DNA of 32,168 bases from Bauldia sp. (GCA_020853895.1 JADYYB010000181.1:1-32168); one strand, 5' to 3'; shown: positions 15,434 to 23,851, numbered from the stretch's first letter. Numbers and translations: made by a program. Notes: generated by a model not told the origin, from the letters alone.

Positions 15434-18400
15434 ATGGGCATCGAGCTGAGCGCCATCGCCGCGACCATCCCCGCTCATTTCGAACGGGCGGCGCGGCTGC
15501 ATCCCGACAACATCGCGGTGCGCTGCCGGCTCGGCTCGATCTCCTACCGCGAGCTGGACGAAGCCGCGGACCGCCTCGCCGACCGGCTCCTCCGGACCGG
15601 ACGGCCGGGCGACCGCGTGGCGCTCCTCATGCCGCAGGACCGCCGCATCTTCATTGCCATGGTGGCCGCGCTCAAGGCCGGGCGCATCGTCTTCGTCCTC
15701 AACGGCCGCGATCCGCCCGCGCGCCTGCGGCAACTGATCTCCGACGGCGACCCTGGTCACATTCTGACGGTCGACGCCCACGGCGCGCTCGCCGCGGAGC
15801 TGGCGGAACCGGGCGTCGAGGTCCTCGGCCTCGACCAGCCCTTTCCCTCCGACGGCATCGTCCGCCCGCGCCCCGAGATCGACCCTTACGACACGGCCTT
15901 CCTCGTCTACACCTCGGGTTCGACCGGCCAGCCCAAGGGCGTGATGCAGACCCATGGCCACACGCTGCGCGACGTCCTCGACCTCACCCGGACCTGCGGC
16001 ATCGTTCCCGAGGATCGCATCCTTCTCCTTGCTTCCCTGTGGGGCGCGCAGGCCGTCAACACCACCTGGAACGCGCTCGCCAACGGCGCCACGCTGATGT
16101 CCTTTCCGGCTGTGGAGAACGGCGTGGCGGGCCTCTCCGACTGGCTGGTCGCCGAGCGCGTCACGTTCTTCATCGCCGCCTCCTCGCTCTTCCGGACCTT
16201 CGTGCGGAGTGTCGCGCCGGGCGCGCGCTTTCCCGACATCCGCCTCATCAAGCTCAGCGCCGACGCGGCGACCAGGGAGGATTTCGAGGCCTATCGCCGG
16301 CACTTCCCCAACGCCGACCTCATCAACGCGATGGGCTGCTCGGAGACGGGCCACCTCGTCACCCTCCGCCTCACGCACGAGTCCGAGGTCCGCGAAGGCA
16401 GGCTCCCGGTCGGCAGGCCTTTCTCCGATGTCGGCTTCGCCCTCATCGACGAGGACGGCGCGGAGGTTGCCCCAGGCGCCGTCGGCGCGATCTCCGCCCG
16501 CATCCGCCACATGGCTGCCGGCTATTGGCGTGACGCCGAGATGACCGCGCGGCATTTCTCCGTCGAGCCGGACGGCATGCGAGTCTTCCGCAGCGCCGAT
16601 GTCGCCTCGATCGACGGGGACGGCAACGTAGTCTTCGCCGGCCGCAAGGACGCGACCTACAAGATCCGCGGCCAGCGGGTCGATCTCGCGGAGGTCGAGC
16701 AGGGCGTTGCCGCCCTCAAGGGCGTCATGGACGCCGCGGTCGTCGCCGCGCCCCGCCCCAACGGCGACCTCGAGCTCGTCGCCTTCGTCGTTCCCGCGGC
16801 GGGCTTCGCCCTCTCGCCCCGAAAGCTTCGCGCCGAGGCGCGCGCCGTCATGCCGCGCTCGTTCGTCCCCGCGAGCTTCGTCATCCTCGATACCCTTCCC
16901 CGCGCCGGCAACGGCAAGGTCGACCGTGGCCAGCTGCGGGCGGCAGTGCCCACGCATGTGGGGACGAGCCCCGAGGTCCCGGCGACCCCGGCCGAGACGA
17001 TGCTGGCCGGTCTGTGGGCCGAGGCATTCGACGTCCCGGTGGTTGGGCGCGAGGATGACTTCTTCGACCTCGGCGGCGACTCGCTGATCGCCACGATGAT
17101 TGCCGCCCGCCTCTACGCCGCGCGCGCCGCGACGATCGACTTCGTCGCCTTCGTCGAGCGCCCGGTCCTCAAGGATTTCGCCGCCTGGCTGGAGAGCCGG
17201 GCGGAGGCGCGCGCCGATGACGGACCGCCGATCGTTCCCGCCCGCCGCGCCCGATCCGCTCCGATGTCGTATCTCCAGGACGATTTCTGGATCGACTCGC
17301 ACCTTCCGCGGAGCGGGCCGCGCCACACGCGCGCCGCCGTCGGGCGCATCGAAGGACCCCTCGATCTCGCGCTCTTCAAAAGAAGTCTCGACGACGTGGT
17401 CGCTCGCCACGCCATCCTCCGCACCGGCTTCCGTCGGCGCCACGACCGCGTCCGCACGCTGCGTCGTCTCCTCGGGCTCCGCCGGCCCCGCACGCGCCTG
17501 ATCGCTCATCCGCCTGCGCCGGTCGACCTCCCGCTGGTCGACCTTACCGGCCTCCCTCTCGCCGAGGCCGAGAAAGAGGCGGCGTCGATCCTCGACGAGG
17601 CCGGCCACCACGTCTTCCACCTCAGCGAGGCGCCGCCGGTCTTCTTCAAGCTGCTTCGCCTGAGGCCCGACCTCCACCATTTCATCCAGGCCAGCCATCA
17701 CATCATCACCGATGGTCCGTCGTGGCGGGTGTTCGCCGCCGACCTCGCCGCATTCTACGAGCACCATTCCGGGCAAGGCCCGGCCCCGGATCCCTTGCCG
17801 CTCCAATTCAGCGACTACGCGCGGTGGGAAGCCGAGCGCTGGCGCCGTGGCGCTCCTCGCTTGGTAGAGAACGTCGCGTGGTGGCGCGCCGAGCTTGCAG
17901 GCCTGGCGAAACCGCCTCAGGACGGCTGGCTGTCCCTGCCCAGCCGAAGCCCGAACCGGAAATTGACCCCCGCCGACTGGTCGATACCCTGGAGCCTCGA
18001 CCAGGAAACCCTCGGCCGACTCGACGACCTCGCCCGCGCGACCGCCTCGACCTTCTTCACGGTCCGCCTCGCCGCGGTCGCGGTCGTCCTCTGCGCGGCG
18101 ATCGGCGAGGAGCGCGTGATCCTCAGCGCCGCCTCGACGCAGCGCACGCGGGTTGAGCTGGACGGGCAGTTCGGCCCGTTCGCCAACGTCATTCCCCTGC
18201 TGATCACCTGCCGGCCCGCCGACACTTTCCGCGACGTGATCCTGGACACGCGGCATCACCTCCTCGAGAACTCGAGGCGCGTGGAAATCCCCTCCGCGCT
18301 GCTTCGCGAGGAGCTCCGCGACACCAGAGAGCGCGCCGCCATCGTCCCGACCTTCTGGGTGCACATGCCGACGCCCGTCCCGCCGATCGAATTCGCGGGC

Positions 18401-18667
18401 CTCCGCATGTCGTGGGCGAACACCAGCTGGTATCCCCGCCAGCGCGTGACGACCTTTCTCTTCGATCCGGTGCGCGGCGGCGCCGGCGACCGGCTCGACT
18501 TCAACCCGGCCACCCATTCCGCCGATCAGATGAGGGCTCTGGTCGCGGGCCTTGCCGAATTCATGCGGAAGGCGGCGGTGAACCCCGACGCGACCCTTTC
18601 CGAGCTCCTCGGCGGCGGGCTCCGCGACCGACTCCGCGCCATCGGCGAAGCGCCCGGCAAAGCCTAG
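15434..18667 (+). CDS. Three-domain NRPS-like protein: adenylation-carrier-condensation
   Basis: A 1077-residue cytoplasmic assembly-line enzyme. The A domain (about 1-500) has A3 YTSGSTGQPKGV (near 158), A5 MGCSETG, A8 GRKDATYKIRGQRVDLAEVE and A10 Lys495 in GNGKVDR. The carrier domain (about 515-595) has FFDLGGDSLIA with the phosphopantetheine Ser550. The C domain (about 610-1060) starts SYLQDDFWI and has the active motif SHHIITDG (catalytic His756). At the position of GrsA Asp235, which holds the alpha-amino group, the aligned stretch LWGAQAVN gives Ala (about 205), so the substrate is probably not an alpha-amino acid. There is no thioesterase, reductase or second carrier, so the C domain probably releases the product onto a free amine. 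Start: ATG at 15434, with GAGGAA four bases upstream. An intrinsic terminator follows directly. The product is unknown. Confidence 0.88.
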   Translation: MGIELSAIAATIPAHFERAARLHPDNIAVRCRLGSISYRELDEAADRLADRLLRTGRPGDRVALLMPQDRRIFIAMVAALKAGRIVFVLNGRDPPARLRQLISDGDPGHILTVDAHGALAAELAEPGVEVLGLDQPFPSDGIVRPRPEIDPYDTAFLVYTSGSTGQPKGVMQTHGHTLRDVLDLTRTCGIVPEDRILLLASLWGAQAVNTTWNALANGATLMSFPAVENGVAGLSDWLVAERVTFFIAASSLFRTFVRSVAPGARFPDIRLIKLSADAATREDFEAYRRHFPNADLINAMGCSETGHLVTLRLTHESEVREGRLPVGRPFSDVGFALIDEDGAEVAPGAVGAISARIRHMAAGYWRDAEMTARHFSVEPDGMRVFRSADVASIDGDGNVVFAGRKDATYKIRGQRVDLAEVEQGVAALKGVMDAAVVAAPRPNGDLELVAFVVPAAGFALSPRKLRAEARAVMPRSFVPASFVILDTLPRAGNGKVDRGQLRAAVPTHVGTSPEVPATPAETMLAGLWAEAFDVPVVGREDDFFDLGGDSLIATMIAARLYAARAATIDFVAFVERPVLKDFAAWLESRAEARADDGPPIVPARRARSAPMSYLQDDFWIDSHLPRSGPRHTRAAVGRIEGPLDLALFKRSLDDVVARHAILRTGFRRRHDRVRTLRRLLGLRRPRTRLIAHPPAPVDLPLVDLTGLPLAEAEKEAASILDEAGHHVFHLSEAPPVFFKLLRLRPDLHHFIQASHHIITDGPSWRVFAADLAAFYEHHSGQGPAPDPLPLQFSDYARWEAERWRRGAPRLVENVAWWRAELAGLAKPPQDGWLSLPSRSPNRKLTPADWSIPWSLDQETLGRLDDLARATASTFFTVRLAAVAVVLCAAIGEERVILSAASTQRTRVELDGQFGPFANVIPLLITCRPADTFRDVILDTRHHLLENSRRVEIPSALLREELRDTRERAAIVPTFWVHMPTPVPPIEFAGLRMSWANTSWYPRQRVTTFLFDPVRGGAGDRLDFNPATHSADQMRALVAGLAEFMRKAAVNPDATLSELLGGGLRDRLRAIGEAPGKA

Positions 18668-18681
18668 GCATCCCGGACGCA

Positions 18682-18708
18682 AAGGCCCGCCGCGAGGCGG
18701 GCCTTTTT
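18682..18708 (+). terminator. Rho-independent terminator of the A-T-C gene
   Basis: A 10-bp stem (AAGGCCCGCC / GGCGGGCCTT) with a GCGA tetraloop of the stable GNRA class, followed by T residues, begins 15 bases after the stop codon. On the minus strand the stem is followed by only TTTGCG, so it may partly serve the convergent phosphodiesterase gene too. Confidence 0.92.
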
Positions 18709-18733
18709 GAGGTTTGCGTGCTCCGCTAGGCCC

Positions 18734-19615
18734 CTATGTCGCGTCGGCGCGCGCCGCCTCGATGTCGTCGAGCAGCGTGTCGAGGACGTCGGGGAGATCG
18801 GTCAGCATGCCATTGACCCCGAGGCGGATCAGCTCGATCAACTCGGCGCGGCCGAGCTCGCCGGTCGTGCTCCACACCGGCTTGTTGAGCGCGTGCACGC
18901 GCTCGACGAGGCAGGTCGGCACGCCGTTGCACTCGGCCGGCAGCTCCGCGCCGTTGATCCACTCCGGCCACAGCCGGATCATGTCGACCCCGCCCTGCGC
19001 GAAGGCCTCGATGTCGGCGATCTCGGGGATGAGGCCGAGGGTGCGGATGTTGGGGTTGTAGCTCCGGAAGAGGCGGAGGTCGTCGAGCGAGCGGACGCCG
19101 GCGATGACGTTGAGCGCGGCGTCGTGGTCCTCGACCATGCGCACCACCATCTCGCGGTCGAGGGTGGGCGAGAGCTTGATGTCGAGGAGGAGCATGATGC
19201 TCGAGCTCGTGGCGAGGTCGAGCACCTCGGCGAAGGTCGGCACGAGCTGGCCCGCGAATTCCGGCCCGGTCTTGTAGCCCGCGTCGAGCGCGCGGATCTC
19301 GGCCAGCGTCAGGTCGCCGACATTGCCGGTGCCGTTGGTGGTGCGGTCGACCGTGTCGTCGTGGAGGATGACGATCTCCCCGTCCTTGGTGCCGCGAAGA
19401 TCGATCTCGATCACCTTCACGCCCTGGCCGATGACGTTGTTGAACGCGGCGAGCGTGTTCTCCGGGTAGCCGGCCGAGAGCCCGCGATGGGCGACCAGCA
19501 CCACGTCCCAGATCGGGAGGGTCTCGAGCGGCACGGCGTCCTGCGCCTTGGCGGGGACGATTGCGGCGGCGGCCATGGCAGCCGCCGCAAGGGTTGTCAG
19601 GAATCGGTTGGTCAT
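18734..19615 (-). CDS. Secreted glycerophosphodiester phosphodiesterase
   Basis: A 293-residue GDPD-family enzyme that hydrolyses glycerophosphodiesters (deacylated phospholipids) to glycerol-3-phosphate and an alcohol. A Sec signal peptide (residues 1-24, ending AKA) directs it to the periplasm. The TIM-barrel active site is complete: AHRG (His43, Arg44), YPENT (Glu52), EIDLRGTKDG (Glu70, Asp72) and LHDDTVDRTTNGTG (His85). A small insertion near residues 215-240 has a Cys pair (ECNGVPTC) that may form a disulfide. The ATG at 19615 has GGAG about eight bases upstream. The role in phosphate or glycerol scavenging is inferred from the family; no transporter genes are adjacent. Confidence 0.92.
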   Translation of the reverse strand: MTNRFLTTLAAAAMAAAAIVPAKAQDAVPLETLPIWDVVLVAHRGLSAGYPENTLAAFNNVIGQGVKVIEIDLRGTKDGEIVILHDDTVDRTTNGTGNVGDLTLAEIRALDAGYKTGPEFAGQLVPTFAEVLDLATSSSIMLLLDIKLSPTLDREMVVRMVEDHDAALNVIAGVRSLDDLRLFRSYNPNIRTLGLIPEIADIEAFAQGGVDMIRLWPEWINGAELPAECNGVPTCLVERVHALNKPVWSTTGELGRAELIELIRLGVNGMLTDLPDVLDTLLDDIEAARADAT

Positions 19616-19712
19616 TGGGCATCTCCGGGTTGGAAGCCGGGGACGCTAGGAGCGCTCGATGACGGAACGACCAAACCTCGATGGCAGTCCGCTGACGTTT
19701 CCTTGACGGCCG

Positions 19713-20450
19713 CTAGGCCGGACCGCCGGACGGACTGCAGGTCGCGACGAGCCGTCCCGGCAGATAGGCAAGGTCCGTCGTCTCGAAGAGATTGCCGGTG
19801 TAGCGGTTGAGCGCGAAGCCCGGACCCGACCCGCCCGCCTGCGCGGCGAAAGTGATCTTGTGCCCGTCGTCGGCGAACCAGGAACCGACATCGGCGGGAG
19901 CGGCCCCCGCCCCGTCCTGGCGCTGCACCTTCCCCTCGCCGAAGGTCAGCGTGAAGGCGTCGGCCGGGACCGATGTCCACGCCTCGGGCGTCGGCGCGCT
20001 GGTGTCGAACGGCACGCAGGCGAGGCTGACCGGCGCGGCCGCGCTGGCTTCGGGAATGGTCAGCGTGGCGAGCGGGATGGAATCGGCCGGCGTGCAGGTG
20101 CCGATCACCCGCTCCGAGGCGTATTCCATGGCCACCAGATTGCCGCTGTCGATGCGGAGCTGCCACGCCTCGTTGCCGGGAACGGCCGGGCCGCCGCCGA
20201 TCGGGGTCTCGGGCGCGACCACGAAAAGCCGCGTCCCGTCGGTCATCGCCGTCATCGTACGCGGGTAGTTGGGCGAGCGGAGCGCCATCGCCGTGCCGAC
20301 GATCTGGCCCTCGCCAGTGTCGAGATCGATGACGATCCTGTCCGGGCCGAAGACGTCCGGGCAGCTGAAGGCATAGGGCGCCGCCTCCGCTCCGGCCGTC
20401 GCGAGAGCACCGAATGCCAGGATCAGCAAAGCGCGTTTCAACACAACCAT
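19713..20450 (-). CDS. Secreted protein of unknown function
   Basis: A protein of up to 245 residues with a Sec signal peptide (MVVLKRALLILAFGALATAGAEA, cleavage near residue 23). The mature part is strand-rich with four or five cysteines (FSCPDVF, GTCTPAD, LACVPFD, ATCSPSG), spaced so that two disulfides are plausible. I recognise no family; it looks like a periplasmic beta-protein. The start is ambiguous. The strong ribosome site GGGAGG directly abuts the ATG at 20450 with no spacing, whereas the in-frame GTG two codons later (20444) has a normal six-base spacing and is probably the real start. It is divergent from the DUF2332 gene. Confidence 0.78.
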   Translation of the reverse strand: MVVLKRALLILAFGALATAGAEAAPYAFSCPDVFGPDRIVIDLDTGEGQIVGTAMALRSPNYPRTMTAMTDGTRLFVVAPETPIGGGPAVPGNEAWQLRIDSGNLVAMEYASERVIGTCTPADSIPLATLTIPEASAAAPVSLACVPFDTSAPTPEAWTSVPADAFTLTFGEGKVQRQDGAGAAPADVGSWFADDGHKITFAAQAGGSGPGFALNRYTGNLFETTDLAYLPGRLVATCSPSGGPA

Positions 20451-20521
20451 CCTCCCGTGGAACCGTTTGAAGCGGCCCGGCGCTTTCCCGCGCTCGTCGA
20501 AGGACCGCCCGTCCTGATAGC

Positions 20522-21826
20522 ATGGACCGCTCGCCGCGCCAGCCTTCGCTCTCGCCGGGCATTTTAACGATCCCGCCGAGAATCCTTCCACCGGCCGCCT
20601 CGGCGTTAACCCCTCGCCCGCCGGCCGGGCGTATTCAGCCTCTTTCCCGCCGCGTGCACGAGTCCGACCCCTTGGCCACCCATCCGCCCGCCCCGCCGAG
20701 TTCCGCATCCCCGGCCAACGTGCTGAGCGGGCACGGCGCCTCCCCCTTCCGCCGCACGGCAACCGCCCTCTTCGACCGGCTTCTCCCCGGACGGCGCGTC
20801 CGCAGGGCCTTCCGCGTCCAGGCCGAGCATTGCGACAAGATGGGCTCGCCGTTCACCGCCCTCCTCTGCCGCCTCGCTGCCCACCGGCTCGACGCAGGCG
20901 CCGCCGTCGGGGCGACGGTCCTCGGCTGGCCGAGCCACCCGGGGAACGACGCCCTGCCGCTCCGCTTCGCCGGCGCGCTCCACGCGCTCGTGCTGAGCGG
21001 CCGCGCGCCGGCCCTTGCCGGGCTCTACCCGCCCCATCCGCTGCCCAGGCCCGATCAACTGTGGTCCGCCGTTCTCGCCACGATGGCGGCGGAGACCGAC
21101 TTCATCCAGCGGACGCTCCGCTCCCCGCCGCAGACCAACGAGGTCGGGCGCTCGGCCATTCTCCTCGGCGGCTTCCTCGCGATCGCCGCCGCGACGCGTC
21201 TGCCGTTCGTTCTCTCCGAGATCGGGGCGAGCGCCGGCCTCAACATGTTCTGGGACCGCTTCGCCTACGATCTCGGCGGGACGAAATGGGGCGATGGGGC
21301 CTCGCCCGTGCGCCTCGCGCCGCGCTGGACCGGCAAGCTCCCGCCGCTGGATGCGCCGGTTGAGGTCGCCGCGCGCGCCGGCTGCGACCTCAACCGCCTC
21401 AACGCGGCCGACCCCAAAGACCGGCTGCGGCTCCTCTCCTATGTCTGGGCCGACCAGCCCGAGCGCATCGCGCGCCTCCGGGCGGCCCTCGACCTCGCCG
21501 GCGCCGACCCGCCCGACATCGCCGCCGCCGACGCCGCCGACTGGCTGGAGTCGCGCCTCGGCCAGCAGACCGAGGCAACGGTCCACGTCGTCTATCACAC
21601 CATCGTCTGGCAATATCTGCCCGCGGCGACCCGAGCCCGCCTGACCGATTCGATCCAGGCCCGCGGCCGCGCCGCCACGCGGACCCGTCCCCTCGCCTGG
21701 CTGCGCTTCGAGGCCGACGGCAAGGCGCCCGGCGGCGCGCTCACCCTCACCCTCTGGCCCGGCGGCGCGACGCGCACGCTGGCGCGCGCCGACTATCACG
21801 GAAGCTGGGTCGACTGGGCCGGCTGA
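20522..21826 (+). CDS. DUF2332 family protein
   Basis: The longest reading is 434 residues, while DUF2332 proteins are usually near 340-360. The conserved part begins about residue 90 (RAFRVQAEHCDKMGSPFTALL) and runs to the end. It has the family signatures LPLRFAGALHALVLSG, PPQTNEVGRSAILLGGFL, LSEIGASAGLNMFWDRFAY, KWGDGASPVRLAP, GCDLNRLN, VWADQPERI, VVYHTIVWQYL and HGSWVDW. EIGASAGLN looks like a SAM-binding motif I, which suggests a methyltransferase-like fold, but no activity is established. The ATG at 20522 has no ribosome site; in-frame GTGs at 20654 and 20720 or a TTG at 20672 are alternatives, so the first 45-65 residues may not be translated. No signal peptide is seen. Confidence 0.85.
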   Translation: MDRSPRQPSLSPGILTIPPRILPPAASALTPRPPAGRIQPLSRRVHESDPLATHPPAPPSSASPANVLSGHGASPFRRTATALFDRLLPGRRVRRAFRVQAEHCDKMGSPFTALLCRLAAHRLDAGAAVGATVLGWPSHPGNDALPLRFAGALHALVLSGRAPALAGLYPPHPLPRPDQLWSAVLATMAAETDFIQRTLRSPPQTNEVGRSAILLGGFLAIAAATRLPFVLSEIGASAGLNMFWDRFAYDLGGTKWGDGASPVRLAPRWTGKLPPLDAPVEVAARAGCDLNRLNAADPKDRLRLLSYVWADQPERIARLRAALDLAGADPPDIAAADAADWLESRLGQQTEATVHVVYHTIVWQYLPAATRARLTDSIQARGRAATRTRPLAWLRFEADGKAPGGALTLTLWPGGATRTLARADYHGSWVDWAG

Positions 21827-21834
21827 GCCGGCCC
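21816..21834. terminator. Hairpin enclosing the DUF2332 stop codon
   Basis: GGGCCGGC (21816-21823) and GCCGGCCC (21827-21834) form a perfect 8-bp stem whose three-base loop is the TGA stop codon itself. It lies in the 30-base gap between convergent genes. No T-run follows, so classical intrinsic termination is not supported; it may pause transcription or translation, or protect 3' ends. Confidence 0.35.
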
Positions 21835-21856
21835 GCCTCGGATACCGCCGCCGGGC

Positions 21857-23185
21857 TCAGCGCTGGGCGATGAGCGGACAGGGCGGCGCGGCGATCAGCC
21901 CCCAGCCATAGACCGGGTCGTGGCCCGGCTCGCCGAGATCGTGCGTGGTCGCGGCAAGCCCGTCCACGACCTCCGCGTTGCTGAGGAGCGGGGAGCCCGC
22001 GGCCGCGAGGGCGACAGCGGCGGAGACGAACGGCGCGGCATACGACGTGCCCGAGCGGAACCGACCGCCCGAGATCGACGCCGCCGTCCATACCCCGACG
22101 CCGGGCGCGGAGAAGGTGACATGGGCGCCGCGTCCGGCCTGCCGATAGGCCTCGCGATGGCGGTCGACGGCGGTGACGGCGACCACGCCCGCATAGGCCG
22201 CCGGGAAGGCCGGCGGGGCGAGCGGCCCGGCATTGCCGGCGGCGGCGACCACGATCATGCCCGCCGTCGAGGCCGCTCCGATCGCGCCCTCGAGAAGATC
22301 GTTGTCCGGCCCGGCGAAGCTCAGATTGGCGACCCGCACCGAGCGCTCCTGCAACGCGTCGAGCCCGCGCACGATCTTGAACACGTCCGCGGCGTCCCCC
22401 GCCGGCTCGCCGTGGAACGCCTCGACCGCCACCACCCGCGCATCGGGCAGGAGGCCCGGCGTCCGGCTAGCCGCCGAGCCGACGAGGAGCGTCGCGATCG
22501 CCGTGCCGTGGATGGCGGTGGAGCGTTCCTCGCCCTCGGCCATCACCGAGACGATCTCGAGCCCCTGCCCGGCGAGCGCCTCGTGCGCGGCGTTCACCAC
22601 CGTGTCGATGATCCCGATCGTCTCGGCGATGACGCAGCGGTCGGGCGGCACCGGCCAGCCGATCATCTCGAAGGCCAGGCAGTCGCCGGCGCGGCACGGC
22701 ATCTCGACCGGCCGGTAGAGATGGTTGAGGTCGACCAGCGCCGCCGGCGCGATCGCCGCCACCCGCGCCCGGGCGCCGTCGAGGTCGACGCCGTCGGGCA
22801 GCGCGAAGCGGGCGACGATGCCGCCGACCAGGGGCACTGGGGCGCTGTCGATGAGCGGGAAGCCGTCGGCGAGGATCAGCGCCAGCTCGGCCTCGCTGAG
22901 CGCCCCGACCACGATTTCGTCCACGATGAAGGCGGGCGGCGGGGGAGGCGGCGGAGGCGCCGGCGTCGATGGGCGCGGCCGGCGGCGGTCGTCGTCGTCA
23001 TCGTCGTCATCATCGTCATCGTCGTCGCCTCCGAAGAAGAAGCCGCCCCAATCGTCGTCGTCATCATCGTCATCGTTGTCGTCGTCGTCGGTGGCCATGG
23101 CGGGGGCGATCCAGCCGGCGACCGGCAGCCAGGGAGCGCTGACACTGAGCATCATCGCCGCGATGATGGTCCTGAGGATCGGCAT
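21857..23185 (-). CDS. Secreted subtilisin-like (S8) serine protease with aspartate tracts
   Basis: A 442-residue subtilase with a Sec signal peptide (residues 1-31, cleaved near AMA). Two poly-Asp tracts (about 33-45 and 54-66) separated by WGGFFFGG come next, then a basic/Pro-rich linker with an eight-proline run. A propeptide-like segment (FIVDEIVVGALSEAELALI) precedes the peptidase domain. The triad is Asp194 (GIIDTVV), His226 (IHGTA) and Ser381 (SGTSYAAP), with the oxyanion Asn in AAAGNAG. The spacing between Asp and His is short, but the motifs are intact, so activity is expected in the periplasm or outside. The Asp tracts could bind calcium or a surface partner (inference). It is divergent from an ECF sigma gene, and both have the same promoter motif. 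Confidence 0.92.
   Translation of the reverse strand: MPILRTIIAAMMLSVSAPWLPVAGWIAPAMATDDDDNDDDDDDDDWGGFFFGGDDDDDDDDDDDDDRRRPRPSTPAPPPPPPPPAFIVDEIVVGALSEAELALILADGFPLIDSAPVPLVGGIVARFALPDGVDLDGARARVAAIAPAALVDLNHLYRPVEMPCRAGDCLAFEMIGWPVPPDRCVIAETIGIIDTVVNAAHEALAGQGLEIVSVMAEGEERSTAIHGTAIATLLVGSAASRTPGLLPDARVVAVEAFHGEPAGDAADVFKIVRGLDALQERSVRVANLSFAGPDNDLLEGAIGAASTAGMIVVAAAGNAGPLAPPAFPAAYAGVVAVTAVDRHREAYRQAGRGAHVTFSAPGVGVWTAASISGGRFRSGTSYAAPFVSAAVALAAAGSPLLSNAEVVDGLAATTHDLGEPGHDPVYGWGLIAAPPCPLIAQR
22986..23092. repeat. Trinucleotide (GTC/ATC) tracts encoding the two Asp runs
   Basis: Near-pure runs of GTC/ATC triplets, reading GAC/GAT on the coding strand, flank a 24-base spacer encoding WGGFFFGG. 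Such tracts can change length in frame by slippage, so the number of aspartates probably varies between strains. Confidence 0.75.
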
Positions 23186-23224
23186 GGCCTTCGTGCCCTT
23201 CGTTGACCGTTCTCGCCGCCAACA

Positions 23225-23250
23225 ACGTGGCCGGCGTTCACTCTATTCCC
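23225..23250 (-). promoter_or_regulatory. ECF-type promoter upstream of the subtilase gene
   Basis: Minus strand: GGAAT (23250-23246, extended GGAATAGA), 17-base spacer, CGTT (23228-23225). The predicted transcription start near 23218 gives a leader of about 30 bases to the ATG at 23185. It is one of four matching motifs in this neighbourhood. Confidence 0.62.
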
Positions 23251-23273
23251 TGAAGAAGGCTCCCTCCGCCGTG

Positions 23274-23298
23274 GAATAGAACCCAAGCCCGTCCGTTT
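23274..23298 (+). promoter_or_regulatory. ECF-type promoter upstream of the sigma factor gene
   Basis: GGAAT (23274-23278, extended GGAATAGA), 16-base spacer, CGTT (23295-23298). The predicted start near 23305 leaves a leader of about 28 bases before the ATG at 23333. This is the usual layout of an autoregulated ECF gene. It lies back to back with the subtilase promoter at 23225-23250. Confidence 0.62.
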
Positions 23299-23332
23299 TG
23301 CTATCACTTGCGAAACGGAGACGACGAGGTCG

Positions 23333-23851
23333 ATGGCGGCCGACATCCGGCACCAGATCATCCTGCTCCTGCCCCGCCTGCGGCGGTTCGCGCGCGGTCT
23401 GACGGGCTCGGCGGCCGAAGCCGACGACCTCGTGCAGGGCGCCTGCGAGCGCGCGCTGCGCGCGATCGGGAGCTGGCAGCCGGGCACGCGGCTCGACAGC
23501 TGGCTCTTCCGCATCCTCCGCAACCTCTGGATCGACGACCTTCGCCGCCGCCGCATCGCGGTCAGCAGCGAGGGGCCGATCGACCCGCCGGGCGAGGACG
23601 GGCGGACGGTGACCGAGGCGCGCATCGACCTCGGCCGGGTGCGCGAGCGGATAGCCGAGCTGCCGCCGGCGCAGCGCGAGGTGCTGGTCCTCGTTTGTAT
23701 CGAGGACCTCAGCTACCGCGAGGCGGCGGCGGTCCTCGATGTTCCGATCGGGACGATCATGAGCCGCCTCGCGCGCGCCCGGCAGGCCCTCGCGGCAAGC
23801 CTCGGCGAGAGCGGAGCGAGTGCGCCGGGCGCGCGAGGAGCGGTACGATGA
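23333..23851 (+). CDS. ECF-family RNA polymerase sigma factor
   Basis: A 172-residue group 4 (extracytoplasmic function) sigma factor. Region 2 (about 10-75) has AEADDLVQGACERALRAI and TRLDSWLFRILRNLWIDDLRRRR, which melt and bind the -10. Region 4 (about 105-160) has LPPAQREVLVLVCIEDLSY and the helix-turn-helix REAAAVLDVPIGTIMSRLAR, which binds the -35. There is no C-terminal extension beyond a short Ala/Gly tail. The ATGA overlap with the next gene couples it to its anti-sigma factor. It is probably held inactive at the membrane and released by an envelope signal. Matching ECF-type motifs lie in front of this gene and three neighbours. Confidence 0.95.
   Translation: MAADIRHQIILLLPRLRRFARGLTGSAAEADDLVQGACERALRAIGSWQPGTRLDSWLFRILRNLWIDDLRRRRIAVSSEGPIDPPGEDGRTVTEARIDLGRVRERIAELPPAQREVLVLVCIEDLSYREAAAVLDVPIGTIMSRLARARQALAASLGESGASAPGARGAVR

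Noticed and set aside
14306-18682. Very long open frame (about 1458 codons) on the minus strand running through the A-T-C gene
   Set aside because: Only its last 279 codons encode the methyltransferase. The rest is antisense to clear adenylation, carrier and condensation motifs on the plus strand; it is a GC-codon shadow.
20459-20484. GGAAC-N17-CGCT upstream of the DUF2332 gene as an EcfG promoter
   Set aside because: The GTT core of the -10 is broken, and the gene's start is itself uncertain.
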